A stretch of DNA of 50,782 nucleotides, taken from Hymenobacter siberiensis. Lineage in GTDB: Bacteria; Bacteroidota; Bacteroidia; Cytophagales; Hymenobacteraceae. The stretch lies in NCBI RefSeq assembly GCF_018967845.1, contig NZ_JAHLZZ010000003.1, forward strand, positions 1-50,782, written 5' to 3'. Below are positions 17,203-25,551 of the stretch, piece after piece. Every line of letters starts with the position of its first letter. Within the stretch, counting starts at the first letter, position 1. The position numbers were made by a program, and so were the translations under genes. The notes under the pieces were generated by a model, which saw only the letters and a list, made by a program, of their open reading frames with translations, made no database searches and was not told the origin of the DNA.

Positions 17203-17820
17203 TTATCGAAGCTTATTTCTGCAAAAGGACTTATGCTTTTTGTCGGCCGAGGCAATGTAGCCCCGCGCCTTTTTGATGGCCCCTTCGAGGTCCGGCATCG
17301 GGGGCGACGGGTCGAGCACGACGATGGCCTGCACGAGCTGCTTTTGCTGAAGGGCCGTCAGGGCGTTGAACACCTGCACCGGGGCGGCCAGGGCCTGGCT
17401 GGGGGCCGTGGCCGCCAACGCAACCAGCTGCTTCAGGGCTTCGGCGGGGTCGCGGGCGGCATCGTCCCGCAACAGGCTGGGGATGGAGCCCGGGGCGGCG
17501 GTGGCCGTCGTGATGAGGACCAGCCGGGTGCGCAGCGGGTCCCACTGCTGCTTATGCAACAAGTCGCCCCAGACCCGGAGCGTCTTCCACCAGTCGGTGC
17601 TACGGTTCGACAAGACCGCCTGCCGTTTGGTGTTCAGGTGGTGCTTGAGCTGCTGGAGCTCAGTCGCCGTCGCACTTTGCAGCTCCACGTCGTCCAGCCC
17701 TTCCAGGATGAGGGCGGATTCTTCACCATCGGCCGTGAGCAAGGTGTAGAGCGCATATTGGGCCTGGTAGAGGTAACCCAATGCCTGGGGCCCGGCAGCG
17801 GCCGAAAAGGAAGCACTCAT
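17203..17820 (-). pseudogene. Truncated dsDNA nuclease-like defence protein (DUF4297/ABC-3C-like N-terminus)
   Basis: From ATG 17820 the product opens with AAGPQALGYLYQAQYALYTL, then LILEGLDDVELQ and ELQQLKHH and LSNRSTDWWKTLRVW. The E..DDVE...LQQLKHH arrangement resembles the PD-(D/E)XK active site of DUF4297/Cap4-type nucleases, which sit at the N-terminus of large anti-phage effectors and ABC-three-component systems. Those proteins are usually much longer. Here the frame stops after 205 residues inside the palindrome that borders the exosortase unit, so the C-terminus has probably been lost. Its ATG overlaps the stop of the upstream small membrane protein gene (ATGA), showing they formed one operon. 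Confidence 0.6.
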
Positions 17821-18023
17821 GTGCGTGAAGCGTCAATTGACTTTAAGGGCTTTAGTCTGTCATACAGTCTCTGTAATATTTTGAATAGCCCATAAAACAA
17901 GAAAACAATGAGGAGGACAAATAATGCAATAGGCTTCTCCTTGTCGATGTTAACAATAATTGCATCTTCAGGAAAATGATTAGGGTACAAAACTTCAAAC
18001 GTCTTAACCTTAGACAAGACATT

Positions 18024-19004
18024 AGACTTGTTGCGAAGTGAGTGAAGTGCGGAATTTTCGACAAACTGTACTTACATTTAGAACATGAACTTTTCCGTAA
18101 AAAACCTCACTACTTCGCGTAAATGGCGTGCTGCCACGGGACTCACGGCGGAGCGTTTTGCGCAGCTTTTGGCGCATTTTAAGCAGGCGTATTTTCGGTT
18201 GAATGGAACAGATATGATTGAACGTGGGGCTTTTGCGCCGTATGAAGTAGCCCTTAAAACAGAAGAAGAATTACTGCTTTTCACCCTATTCAGCTTCAAA
18301 GCAAACTTGACGTATGATTTGTTGGGATTGGTCAGTGGGATGGACGGTTCCAACGCGAAACGCAACCAGGAATTAGGCATTACGGTGCTCCAAGAAGCGC
18401 TGGAGCAAACCGGGCATGCGCCAAAGCGGGAATTTACGACAGTGGCCGAATTTGAAGCCTATTTTCAGGAACACGAGACGTTATTGGTCGATGGAACGGA
18501 GCAACGCAAGCAACGACCAGGAAATAAAGAGATGCAAAAAGACTACTATAGCGGTAAAAAAAAATGCACGCCGTAAAAGAGATAGTTATTTCAACGACCA
18601 TTCGCTGGATTGGTTTTATCAGCCGTTGTTACGGCGGAAGACACCACGACTATAGTGTACTAAAAAGCATTTTACCAGTTGATAAAGAGTGGTTTGAAAA
18701 GTTCAAGGTGCGGTTGGACCTGGGGTTTTTGGGCTTCGCGAAAGACTACATTTGCCGGAAATTTTTTATTCCTATCAAAAAGCCGAAAGGGAAAGAACTC
18801 ACCGATGAACAACGAGAAATAAATACAAAACAAGCAAGTGAACGAATTACCGTAGAGCATAGCATTGGCGGATTGAAACGTTATCGAATTTTGGAAGACC
18901 GATTACGTTTGCATAATTTGAACCTGTACAATGACGTGCTGGGAGTGTGTGCGGGCTTGTGGAATTTCAGCTTAAATCTTTGATTAATAGCTCGCAACAA
19001 GTCT
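18024..19004 (+). mobile_element. IS5-superfamily insertion sequence with DDE_4-type transposase
   Basis: The element is 981 bp with terminal repeats AGACTTGTTGCGA (18024) and TCGCAACAAGTCT (to 19004), flanked by a 3-bp ATT duplication (18021-18023, 19005-19007). It lies within the DUF3592-like gene in the opposite orientation. Confidence 0.88.
18085..18983 (+). CDS. IS5-family (DDE_4) transposase expressed by -1 frameshift
   Basis: The first frame starts at ATG 18085 (MNFSVKNLTTSRKWRAATGL) and includes a helical N-terminal domain and the first catalytic aspartate context (ETLLVDGTEQRKQRPGNKEM). At the A9 run near 18553 a -1 shift joins DYYSGKKK to MHAVKEIVISTTIRWIGFIS, then GRHHDYSVL, VRLDLGFLGF and ERITVEHSIGGLKRYRIL (catalytic E). 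The joined product is about 299 residues. The slippery run suggests programmed frameshifting as in the other split transposases here. If the second frame is instead entered by reinitiation at ATG 18564, only a C-terminal protein is made. Confidence 0.8.
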
Positions 19005-19251
19005 ATTATATTGAGGTACCGAAAGATACCTTGATACAGTGTACTCTTGGTCTTCAAATTCGTTATAATATGAATACTCAAGATGGTTGTCGTTGATAGA
19101 TTTTACAATTCCCTTTGATTGATGATAATCAACCTTCATTAAGAAGGAAGGAAGCATCGAATAAATCAGAAATGCAGAAGCTATTATTAGAACAAACATG
19201 CCTAAAATTAGATTAGGCTGTTTACTTGGTGATGTGCTTTCCTTCATAGTG

Positions 19252-19494
19252 TTAACGCTTGCCTTTATCTATTGCATCGTTTGTTTTATTACCTACGGTT
19301 TGGGAGCCTGTTTCCAATCCTACTTGCATAGCCTTGCTGGCAGCCTGCCCAACAGCTTGTCCTGCTGATGCTGCTTCTCTGCTTCTTTGTCTCATCACGG
19401 TACCGACTTGAGCATTTAATGCTTGATAGTTTCGCTTAAGTGCAGGACTAGCAGCCTTCAGACTTGTTCTTACTACGTTTTGGCCTTTTTATAG
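19252..19494 (-). pseudogene. C-terminal fragment resembling the tail of a polymorphic/Rhs-type toxin
   Basis: A minus-strand frame without a start codon (upstream TAA just beyond 19494) encodes KGQNVVRTSLKAASPALKRN, then VGTVMRQRSREAASAGQAVG and ends SQTVGNKTNDAIDKGKR. Alanine/glutamine-rich tails of this kind occur at the ends of Rhs and other polymorphic toxins, but no defined toxin fold is recognisable. The stop lies four bases before the ATG of the membrane protein at 19247, the tight spacing expected of a toxin and its immunity gene. Only the last 80 residues remain. Confidence 0.45.
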
Positions 19495-19644
19495 CAGCGG
19501 GGGGATAAAATTACCCTAAGCTTTTTCGGGTAGTTGTACTCAGGGTTAAAACTGTGTATTCATAGGCACTGACTGGGTTCCCGGGATGGAGTGGTTAGTG
19601 CCAATCGGGTTATAGCAATACTACGCCACGTTAATTTTCGGTCC

Positions 19645-21891
19645 TTACAGCACTCCACCGCACGGGTCGGACTTGGAAATCATCTCGTAGTCCTGTGGCG
19701 GCTCCATGCCGGCCAGGTTGCGCACGAAGTAGTCCCAGCGGCGGCGGGTCATGTAGGGCGCATCGGTGCCGTAAGCGTGCTGGGCATTGGGAAACACCAC
19801 CAGGTCGAAGGTTTTATTCGCTTTGATTAAGGCGTCTACTACCAGCATCGTATTAGCAGGCGGCACGTTGTTGTCCATTAAGCCATGGGCCAGCAGCAGC
19901 TTGCCTTTGAGGTTTTTGGCAAACGGCGCGTTGGCCTGCGAGGTGTAGTTGGAGGTGCCGTCGGCCTGCGGCATGAGCAGTCCGATGTAGCGCTCGCCCC
20001 AAGCATCTTGGTAGCTGCGCACGTCGTGGTCGCCGGATTCGGAGATGCCCACTTTGTAGAAATCCGGGTAGCGGAACAGGGCCGCCGCCGCCGCGTACCC
20101 GCCGCCGGAATGCCCCCACACGCCCACCCGGTTCAGGTCGAGGTAAGGGTAGCGCCGGGCCAACTGCCGCAGGCCGCTCACCTGGTCGGACAGGGTATTT
20201 TCGGCAATGTTGCCATAGCACGCGTCCTGAAAGCCCTTGGAGCGAAACGGGTTGCAAGTGCCTTCAATCAGCACCACCACAAAGCCCAGTTCGGCCAGCG
20301 CCTGGTGGTCGCCCCGCCCCGCGTTAAACGACCAGCCGGCTCCCGTGTTTGCTGATAGGGTGCCGGTCTGGGGGCCTGGGTAGATGTAGTTGATAACCGG
20401 GTACTTCTTGGTCGGATCTAAGTTGGTGGGCGTGTACATCAGGCCGTAGAGATTGAATTGCTCGTCCTGTGCCTTGACGGTGATGGCCGTGGGCGGCTTC
20501 CAGCCGGTGGCGGATAGCCGCGAGATGTCGGTTTTTTCCAGGGGCAGCACCACCTTGCCGTCGCGGGTGCGCAACTGGCTTACGGGCGGCGCGTCGTGCT
20601 GCGAATAGCTGTCGACAAAATAGCGGCCGGAGGGCGCGAACGTGACCAGGTGGTGGCCGGCCTCGGGCGTGAGCAGGGTCAGATGCTTGCCGTCCATCCC
20701 AATCCGGTACAGGTAGGTGAAATAAGGATTGCCCGGCTCCCGACCCCCTGCCAGAAAGTAGAGCTGGCGCGCTTTCTCGTCCACGTGCACCAGCTGCCGC
20801 ACCGCCCACTTGCCGGTGGTAATCCGGTGCTTGGGCTGGCCGGTGGTGGCATCGTTGAGGTAAAAGTGGGCCCAGTTGTCGCGGGACGAGCACCAGAGTA
20901 CTTCGTTGGTTTTGGGCAGGTAGTGCCAGTTCATGGCTTCGCGGCCCGATTCAAAAAAGGTCGCCACCGTTTCGGAAAAGACGTCCCGCACGCGGCCGGT
21001 CGCGGCGTCGGCCACGCGGAAGTTTACCTGTTTGCGGTCGCGCGAGCTCGACACAAAGGCCAATTGGGTAGCATCCGGGCTCCACTCCACGTCGCCCATG
21101 CCCCGGCCCTCGCACGCCAGGTTGGAGCAGCCCGAGCTGCGGCGCGGGTCGGCCGCCAGTTGGAGGTGGACCACTTTCGGGTGGTCCACCTCCAGGATGA
21201 CCCGTTCGATGCTGATAACGTCCTGGTCACCGGGTAGCGGGTACTTCCAGGTTTTTAGCGTCGGCCGGCCGACGTTGGTCGTGACCAGGTACATGTCGCC
21301 CACCCGGCGCTGGTCCTGCCGGAAGGTGGCGATTTTGCGCGAATCGGGTGACCAGCGCAGCACGGGCTTGTCGGTGGTCGCGTAACCGGCGTTGTCGGTG
21401 GCATAGCCAAAATCCTTAATCCCGTCGGTGGTCAGCGCGGTTTCGGCCTTGGTTTTGGTATCGCGCACCCACAGGTTGTAGTCGCGCAGAAAGGCCACCC
21501 GCCGACCATCGGGCGACTCGACTTCGTTCTGGGCGCTGGCCGCGGCGCTCGGGCTGAGGGCCGGAATCGGGTCGGCGCTGACTTGGCCGCTGGCCGCGTC
21601 GTATTGCCAGTTCTTGTCCTCGGCCGCGAAGCGTACCTGTTTCTCATCGGGCGAGAAGGTGAAGGTGCGAAACGGCAGGCGGGTCGCCTCGTAGCGTTTG
21701 CCGCTGGCCGTGCCCAGGGCCGCCGCCAGCTTGGCCGGGTCGAAAACGGCGGTTTTAGTCTTGCGAACCGGGTCCACCAGAACAAACTCACTGCCCTGCG
21801 GCGTGAGCACCCGGTACCAGAACCGGTCGCCCGCCAGCCAGGTGGGTGGGCTCATGCTGCGGTCAACCAGCGGCAGCGTGTTGTAACCCAT
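19645..21891 (-). CDS. S9 family dipeptidyl peptidase IV-like protease, damaged 5' end
   Basis: It has an N-terminal DPP IV beta-propeller (repeated WSPD/SPDGRR motifs) and a C-terminal alpha/beta-hydrolase domain with nucleophile Ser in VWGHSGGGYAAA, acid Asp in AHGLMDNNVPPAN and His in FPNAQHAYG. These enzymes release X-Pro or other dipeptides in the periplasm. ATG 21891 is within the mature protein: the same frame is open upstream to about 21961 and encodes QQLPALTAQDYARAERF. A signal-peptide-like stretch (LYLRFPLLALAS) lies just upstream in another frame. A one-base indel near 21955 therefore seems to separate signal and mature sequence; without repair the protein would stay in the cytoplasm or not be made. 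Confidence 0.82.
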   Translation of the reverse strand: MGYNTLPLVDRSMSPPTWLAGDRFWYRVLTPQGSEFVLVDPVRKTKTAVFDPAKLAAALGTASGKRYEATRLPFRTFTFSPDEKQVRFAAEDKNWQYDAASGQVSADPIPALSPSAAASAQNEVESPDGRRVAFLRDYNLWVRDTKTKAETALTTDGIKDFGYATDNAGYATTDKPVLRWSPDSRKIATFRQDQRRVGDMYLVTTNVGRPTLKTWKYPLPGDQDVISIERVILEVDHPKVVHLQLAADPRRSSGCSNLACEGRGMGDVEWSPDATQLAFVSSSRDRKQVNFRVADAATGRVRDVFSETVATFFESGREAMNWHYLPKTNEVLWCSSRDNWAHFYLNDATTGQPKHRITTGKWAVRQLVHVDEKARQLYFLAGGREPGNPYFTYLYRIGMDGKHLTLLTPEAGHHLVTFAPSGRYFVDSYSQHDAPPVSQLRTRDGKVVLPLEKTDISRLSATGWKPPTAITVKAQDEQFNLYGLMYTPTNLDPTKKYPVINYIYPGPQTGTLSANTGAGWSFNAGRGDHQALAELGFVVVLIEGTCNPFRSKGFQDACYGNIAENTLSDQVSGLRQLARRYPYLDLNRVGVWGHSGGGYAAAAALFRYPDFYKVGISESGDHDVRSYQDAWGERYIGLLMPQADGTSNYTSQANAPFAKNLKGKLLLAHGLMDNNVPPANTMLVVDALIKANKTFDLVVFPNAQHAYGTDAPYMTRRRWDYFVRNLAGMEPPQDYEMISKSDPCGGVL

Positions 21892-22115
21892 GAAGCGCTC
21901 GGCCCGGGCGTAGTCCTGCGCCGTGAGGGCGGGCAGCTGCTGGGCGGAACCGCCGTCAAGAGGCCAATGCTAGCAAGGGGAAGCGTAAGTAAAGACTTGT
22001 GCACAGGCTTTGCAGATAAGAGAGGCGAAAACAGTTTTTTTGCTGGGTGAAAGGTACTAGCGAATAGGTCTGCTAGCTAGCAGCGCAAGGATAAAACCAT
22101 GCCCAGCCTGCCCGG

Positions 22116-22505
22116 TCAATCGTGCTGTTGCGTGAGCGCACTCAGCAGGTGCTTGCGGTAGCGTTTGACGCTGGAAAGGCTGATGCCGGTTAGGCCCACG
22201 GTTTCGGCCACGGACAGGCCTTTTTCCAGCGCCTTTTTCACCTTGGCTAAATTCTCGGCATCCAAGCCTTTGGGCCGGCCGATGTGCTTGCCCTGCGCCG
22301 CAGCCAACTGCTGGCCGGCCTTGGTCTTTTCCAGGATGCTTTCGCGGTCGTACTCGGCCAGCGAGGCGAAGATGGAGAGCATGAACTTGCCCGCCGGCGT
22401 GGTGGTGTCGATGCCCAGGTCCAGGGCCTTGAAGTGGATGCCGCGCTGGTGAAACGAGTTGACCAGGTGAATGACGTGGTCGCGGCTGCGGCCTAAGCGG
22501 AAGAA
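22116..22505 (-). pseudogene. Resolvase/invertase-family serine recombinase, 5' truncated
   Basis: The frame encodes LGRSRDHVIHLVNSFHQRGI, then FKALDLGIDTTTPAGKFMLS, LAEYDRESILEKTKAGQ, GKHIGRPKGL and a C-terminal helix-turn-helix (LSVAETVGLTGISLSSVKRY). These are the second half of the catalytic domain and the DNA-binding domain of Tn3/Hin-type resolvases. The N-terminal part with the active-site serine is missing. It lies downstream of the aquaporin gene and is not related to the recombinase at 14892. Confidence 0.82.
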
Positions 22506-22572
22506 GCGTGCGATGTTTCACCGGCCATTTGCCAGCGAAAATAGCCATTCGCCCACAGCCGCAGGTTAGCCC

Positions 22573-23226
22573 CTATTTATCGGTCGCCGGCTTGGGGGCC
22601 GGCTTGTCATCATCGTGCACCTCGGCGGGCGCGGTGCCCGCGATAACCGAAAATAGCAGGCTGAATACGCTGGCGCTGGCCAGCGTGGCCCACACAGCGG
22701 GCGAGGCGCCCAAGCCCATGGCCAGGGCCACGGCCGGGTTCAGCACCCCGTGGCTCACCAGCAGGCCGGCCAGCAGCGCGCCGCCCACGGCGATGCCGCT
22801 GCCGGCCTTGGCCACCTGCTTTTCGGTGGTGGCGGCTACCGTTATCATCAGAATGCCAAAGCCCACGAACTCGGCCGCCGCAGTACCCGCCGTGTAGCTG
22901 TGGCCCAGCTCGCCCACCAGCCCGGCCCCGGCCACGAAGCGGGCCAGAAAGGCCCCCAGCACCTGCGCGGTCACGTACAGCACGCCGTGCGCCAGCGGAA
23001 AGCGCCGGCTCACCACCAGGCCCACCGTCACGGCCGGGTTGAGGTGCGAGCCCGACAGGCTGCCGACCGCGTACACGAACACGAGCAGCGTAAGGCCCAC
23101 GGCAAAGGGCGTGAGCGGGGCCGCCACGGTCAGGGCTACCAACGCCAGAAAAAAGGTGCCCAGCAACTCGGCCAGAGCCGATTTCAGGGCCGGGCCGCCC
23201 AGCGGACTTTCGGAAGTGTCGCTCAT
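22573..23226 (-). CDS. MIP/aquaporin family channel
   Basis: ATG 23226 (MSDTSESPLGGPALKSALAE) gives 217 residues with six membrane helices and the two half-helix motifs of the family, SGSHLNPAVTVG and SHGVLNPAVALAMG. In most aquaporins the second motif is NPAR, and that arginine forms the selectivity filter; here it is NPAV. The channel may therefore pass solutes other than water or be less selective. The C-terminus is charged (DDDKPAPKPATDK). A C/G homopolymer lies just upstream of the start. An in-frame upstream extension to 23289 is less likely. Confidence 0.85.
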   Translation of the reverse strand: MSDTSESPLGGPALKSALAELLGTFFLALVALTVAAPLTPFAVGLTLLVFVYAVGSLSGSHLNPAVTVGLVVSRRFPLAHGVLYVTAQVLGAFLARFVAGAGLVGELGHSYTAGTAAAEFVGFGILMITVAATTEKQVAKAGSGIAVGGALLAGLLVSHGVLNPAVALAMGLGASPAVWATLASASVFSLLFSVIAGTAPAEVHDDDKPAPKPATDK

Positions 23227-23517
23227 TGAAAGGGGGGGGGCAGCCGGGTTCGCAGCTGCGCGTTTGGGTGATACCACGTGTAACGGCACCGCAGCTTAAG
23301 GAGTTGCGTGAGGATACTTTGCTACCTCTCGGACAGGGAAGAGCGCCGGTTCAATATTGGGGGGGGTAGCTATTAGCCCTGTACAACTCACGGTATTGCT
23401 CCGACACTACCGTACACAATTTCTAGACCAGCGCAAGCAATGAGTGTACAGGGGTGGATTATGATGGCAATTTTATTCCTCCTTTTGTTGAACTAGCACT
23501 GTGCCCGGTCAGAACCG

Positions 23518-23866
23518 TTAAGCGGCTTCCAGGATGAAGTCGGCGGGAATGCCCAGCCGCTTGTAGAGCCGCTTGGCCAGGTCCAGGTTGATGCGCCGAC
23601 CCTGCAGCACGTCGCTCAGGCGCGAGGCCGGGATGTCGAGCAGGGCGGCCAGATTTTTCTTGTTGAGCTTGCGCCGGTACATCTCCAGCTCCAGGCGGCC
23701 CACCAGGGTCTGGGGCGCAGGCAGTTCATACTCCTGCCCCCTTTTCGTAGGCGCTGATGGCGTCGCGCAGCGCCCGCATGGGCGCCAGGTCGGCGGGTTC
23801 GTGGTCCATCCAGGCCGTGAACTGGTCGAGCGCCTGTTGGTAATCGGCTTGGGAGCGAATGTCCAT
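23518..23866 (-). pseudogene. higA: HigA-like antitoxin, frameshifted
   Basis: From ATG 23866 the product MDIRSQADYQQALDQFTAWM proceeds to AISAYEKG, and the frame then ends early (AGV stop). In the next frame the protein continues QEYELPAPQTLVGRLELEMY and a helix-turn-helix (KKNLAALLDIPASRLSDVLQ) typical of HigA/XRE antitoxins. The switch is at a run of five C (23737-23741, G on the coding strand); removing one base restores a protein of about 115 residues. Either the gene is dead or the base is a sequencing error. It follows the toxin gene by 40 bp. Confidence 0.8.
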
Positions 23867-23906
23867 GGGGAAGAAGCTTATAAAATGGGAGAGAAACGGT
23901 GAAAGC

Positions 23907-24200
23907 TCAAACGGTGTCGGCGTCGATGTGGTCGTATTGCTGGTGGGTGCCCACAAAGCGGATGAATACGGTGCGGGTGGCGAAGTACAGCCGCACCACC
24001 AGGAGGTGGCGGTTGCCTCGGATGTTGAACACGTAGCGCCCGTCCCGGGGTGTACTCGGCCGTGTTGTAGTCCCGCACCACGTCCGCGTGCCGGCCCAGT
24101 CGCTTTCCTGCACGAAGGCGTACCAGGCACTCAGCGCCTCTTTCGCATCGGGGTGCTGTTCCCAAAACGCCCGCAGTGGCTTCTGGGAAATGATGACCAT
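23907..24200 (-). pseudogene. higB: HigB-like mRNA interferase toxin with scrambled middle
   Basis: ATG 24200 gives MVIISQKPLRAFWEQHPDAK at the N-terminus and DGRYVFNIRGNRHLLVVRLY then FIRFVGTHQQYDHIDADTV at the C-terminus, both typical of HigB. Between them the actual frame reads GTRTWCGTTTRPSTPR, while the next frame encodes the expected HADVVRDYNTAEYTP. Two opposite single-base shifts, near 24095 and near 24045, explain this. The protein is full length (97 residues) but lacks the conserved central segment, so it is probably inactive. Both shifts adjoin C/G runs, so sequencing error is possible. Confidence 0.75.
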
Positions 24201-24253
24201 GCCCCAAAGACATCGCCTATAATTCTAAAATTGATAATTTTATCCTAAAATCT

Positions 24254-24382
24254 GTGAGTGCAAATGCGGCCAATAAGTTCACCTGCATGCGCTTTTGCTG
24301 TTCCGACCGTTTGAACAAACATGAGGCGGAACCGAAATACTGGACCAACGAGGTGAGCCGTTTCTTACGGCCCTGCGTTTAG
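24254..24382 (+). CDS. Small hypothetical ORF (42 residues)
   Basis: A GTG start at 24254 opens a short frame with three cysteines (FTCMRFCCSDRLNKHEAEPK then YWTNEVSRFLRPCV) ending 26 bp before the alpha/beta hydrolase. I do not recognise it; it may be a remnant or chance. Confidence 0.2.
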   Translation: MSANAANKFTCMRFCCSDRLNKHEAEPKYWTNEVSRFLRPCV

Positions 24383-24408
24383 GGGTTACACTTTCTCCTT
24401 CTTCCGTT

Positions 24409-25341
24409 ATGGACCTGCACTTCGTTCGCCGCGGCACCGGCCGCCCCCTGTTACTGGTTCACGGCCTCGGCGGCAGTTGGCGGTCCTGGAACACCCTCCT
24501 CGACTCGCTGGCGGCCGAGCGCGACGTCATTGCCGTGGACTTGCCCGGCCACGGGCAGACCCCGAAACTATCCGGCGTCCATTCCATCGGCAACTTGGCC
24601 GATGCGGTGACGTCCTTTCTCACCCAACACGACCTGCTCGGCATCGACGCCGTGGGCAGCTCGATGGGCGCCCGGCTGGTGCTGGAGCTGGCCCGGCGCG
24701 GCGGCGTGCTCGGCGCGGTGGTCTCGCTAGACCCGGGTGGGTTCTGGCAGGGCTGGCAGATTCCGCTTTTCTACCACTCGGTGTCCCTGTCCGGCAAGCT
24801 GGTGACGGCCCTGCAGCCGGTAATGCCCGCGCTGGCCGGTTCGGCCGTGGGGCGCACCGTGCTGCTGCCGCAGTTTTCGGCCCGGCCCTGGGCCGTGGAC
24901 GCGCAGCTGGCCCGCGACGAGATGCACAGCTTTGCCCACTCGCCGGCCTTCGCTGAATTGCTCGATCAACTGGCGCACGGCGAAGTGCAGCGGCCCGCGC
25001 CCAAGGGCAGCATTCCCGGGCCCCTGGTCATTGGCTGGGGCCGGCAGGACCGGGTGTGCCTACCCAGTCAGTCGACCCTGGCGCTGGAGAAATTCCCGGA
25101 TGCGCGCCTCTATTGGTTTGAGCATTGCGGCCACTTTCCGCAGTGGGACCAGCCCGCCGAAGCCATACGCCTGATTTTGGCCGTGACCAACCGCGAAGCC
25201 TTCCCCGAGGCGTCCATGGCCCGAGCGAACCCCGCACAGACAACCCCTGGGCTGCTCCAAGCGGCCCTAGTGGGGGCCTCGCTGACGCTGCTGGCCGGCG
25301 GCCTCTGGCTGTGGTCGGCGCGGCGAAAACCGCAGCGGTAG
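24409..25341 (+). CDS. Alpha/beta fold hydrolase with C-terminal membrane anchor
   Basis: ATG 24409 gives 310 residues. The alpha/beta-hydrolase features are the oxyanion motif LLVHGLGGSW, the nucleophile elbow GSSMG (Ser85), acid Asp214 in GWGRQDRV and His242 in FEHCGHFPQWD. After the catalytic domain the protein ends with one hydrophobic segment (LLQAALVGASLTLLAGGLWL) and a short basic tail, suggesting an inner-membrane anchor. There is no signal peptide. The substrate is unknown, probably an ester or amide. No operon partner is evident. Confidence 0.85.
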   Translation: MDLHFVRRGTGRPLLLVHGLGGSWRSWNTLLDSLAAERDVIAVDLPGHGQTPKLSGVHSIGNLADAVTSFLTQHDLLGIDAVGSSMGARLVLELARRGGVLGAVVSLDPGGFWQGWQIPLFYHSVSLSGKLVTALQPVMPALAGSAVGRTVLLPQFSARPWAVDAQLARDEMHSFAHSPAFAELLDQLAHGEVQRPAPKGSIPGPLVIGWGRQDRVCLPSQSTLALEKFPDARLYWFEHCGHFPQWDQPAEAIRLILAVTNREAFPEASMARANPAQTTPGLLQAALVGASLTLLAGGLWLWSARRKPQR

Positions 25342-25551
25342 CCCGGTGAGTCACGACGCGTAAGCAAGTGGGTGGCTCCCGCTCCCGCACAAAAAAGCCC
25401 CGGTCCTGCGAAGGCACCGCCTAACGACCGGTAAGCGATTCATGGCTCTGCGTGCGCCCTATGAAACCCCTGCATTTGATTTGTGCCGTAGCCCCGCGAC
25501 CCCGTTTCTTTGTGCGGCGGCGCAACCGCATTCACCTCACGAATAGCAACG

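Larger units (their letters stand above)
15961..17215. other. Inverted-repeat-bounded exosortase module
   Basis: TTATCGGAGCTTAAATGG followed by CAGCTTT (15961-15985) is mirrored at 17171-17195 with one mismatch in 25 bp. Both ends extend outward into a second TTATCG motif; on the right this makes a palindrome over 17183-17215. The right edge coincides with the abrupt end of a nuclease-like gene at 17203. This could be a small mobile unit carrying the exosortase pair, or paired regulatory or terminator sites. 15723-15960 holds no supported gene. Confidence 0.45.
17817..19247 (-). pseudogene. DUF3592-like two-helix membrane protein, split by an IS
   Basis: The 5' part (ATG 19247 to 19005) encodes MKESTSPSKQPNLILGMFVL with a first membrane helix and a beta-rich segment (GIVKSINDNHLEYSYYN ... 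YTVSRYLSVPQYN). The 3' part (18020 to 17817) continues VLSKVKTFEVLYPNHFPEDA and a second membrane helix (PIALFVLLIVFLFYGLF). Removing the IS at 18024-19004 and one copy of its ATT duplication restores a single 148-residue frame. The layout (helix, T-x-G-x-V-type beta domain, Y-P-N, helix) resembles DUF3592 proteins. Its place between a toxin-tail-like fragment and the nuclease-like gene could suggest an immunity or accessory role, but that is inference. Confidence 0.78.

Noticed and set aside
15261..17215. Search for an exosortase target with a PEP-CTERM-like tail near xrtX
   Set aside because: No neighbouring product ends in a conserved motif, hydrophobic helix and basic tail.
24409..25341. 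Haloalkane dehalogenase assignment of the alpha/beta hydrolase
   Set aside because: The nucleophile is serine (GSSMG), whereas dehalogenases use aspartate.
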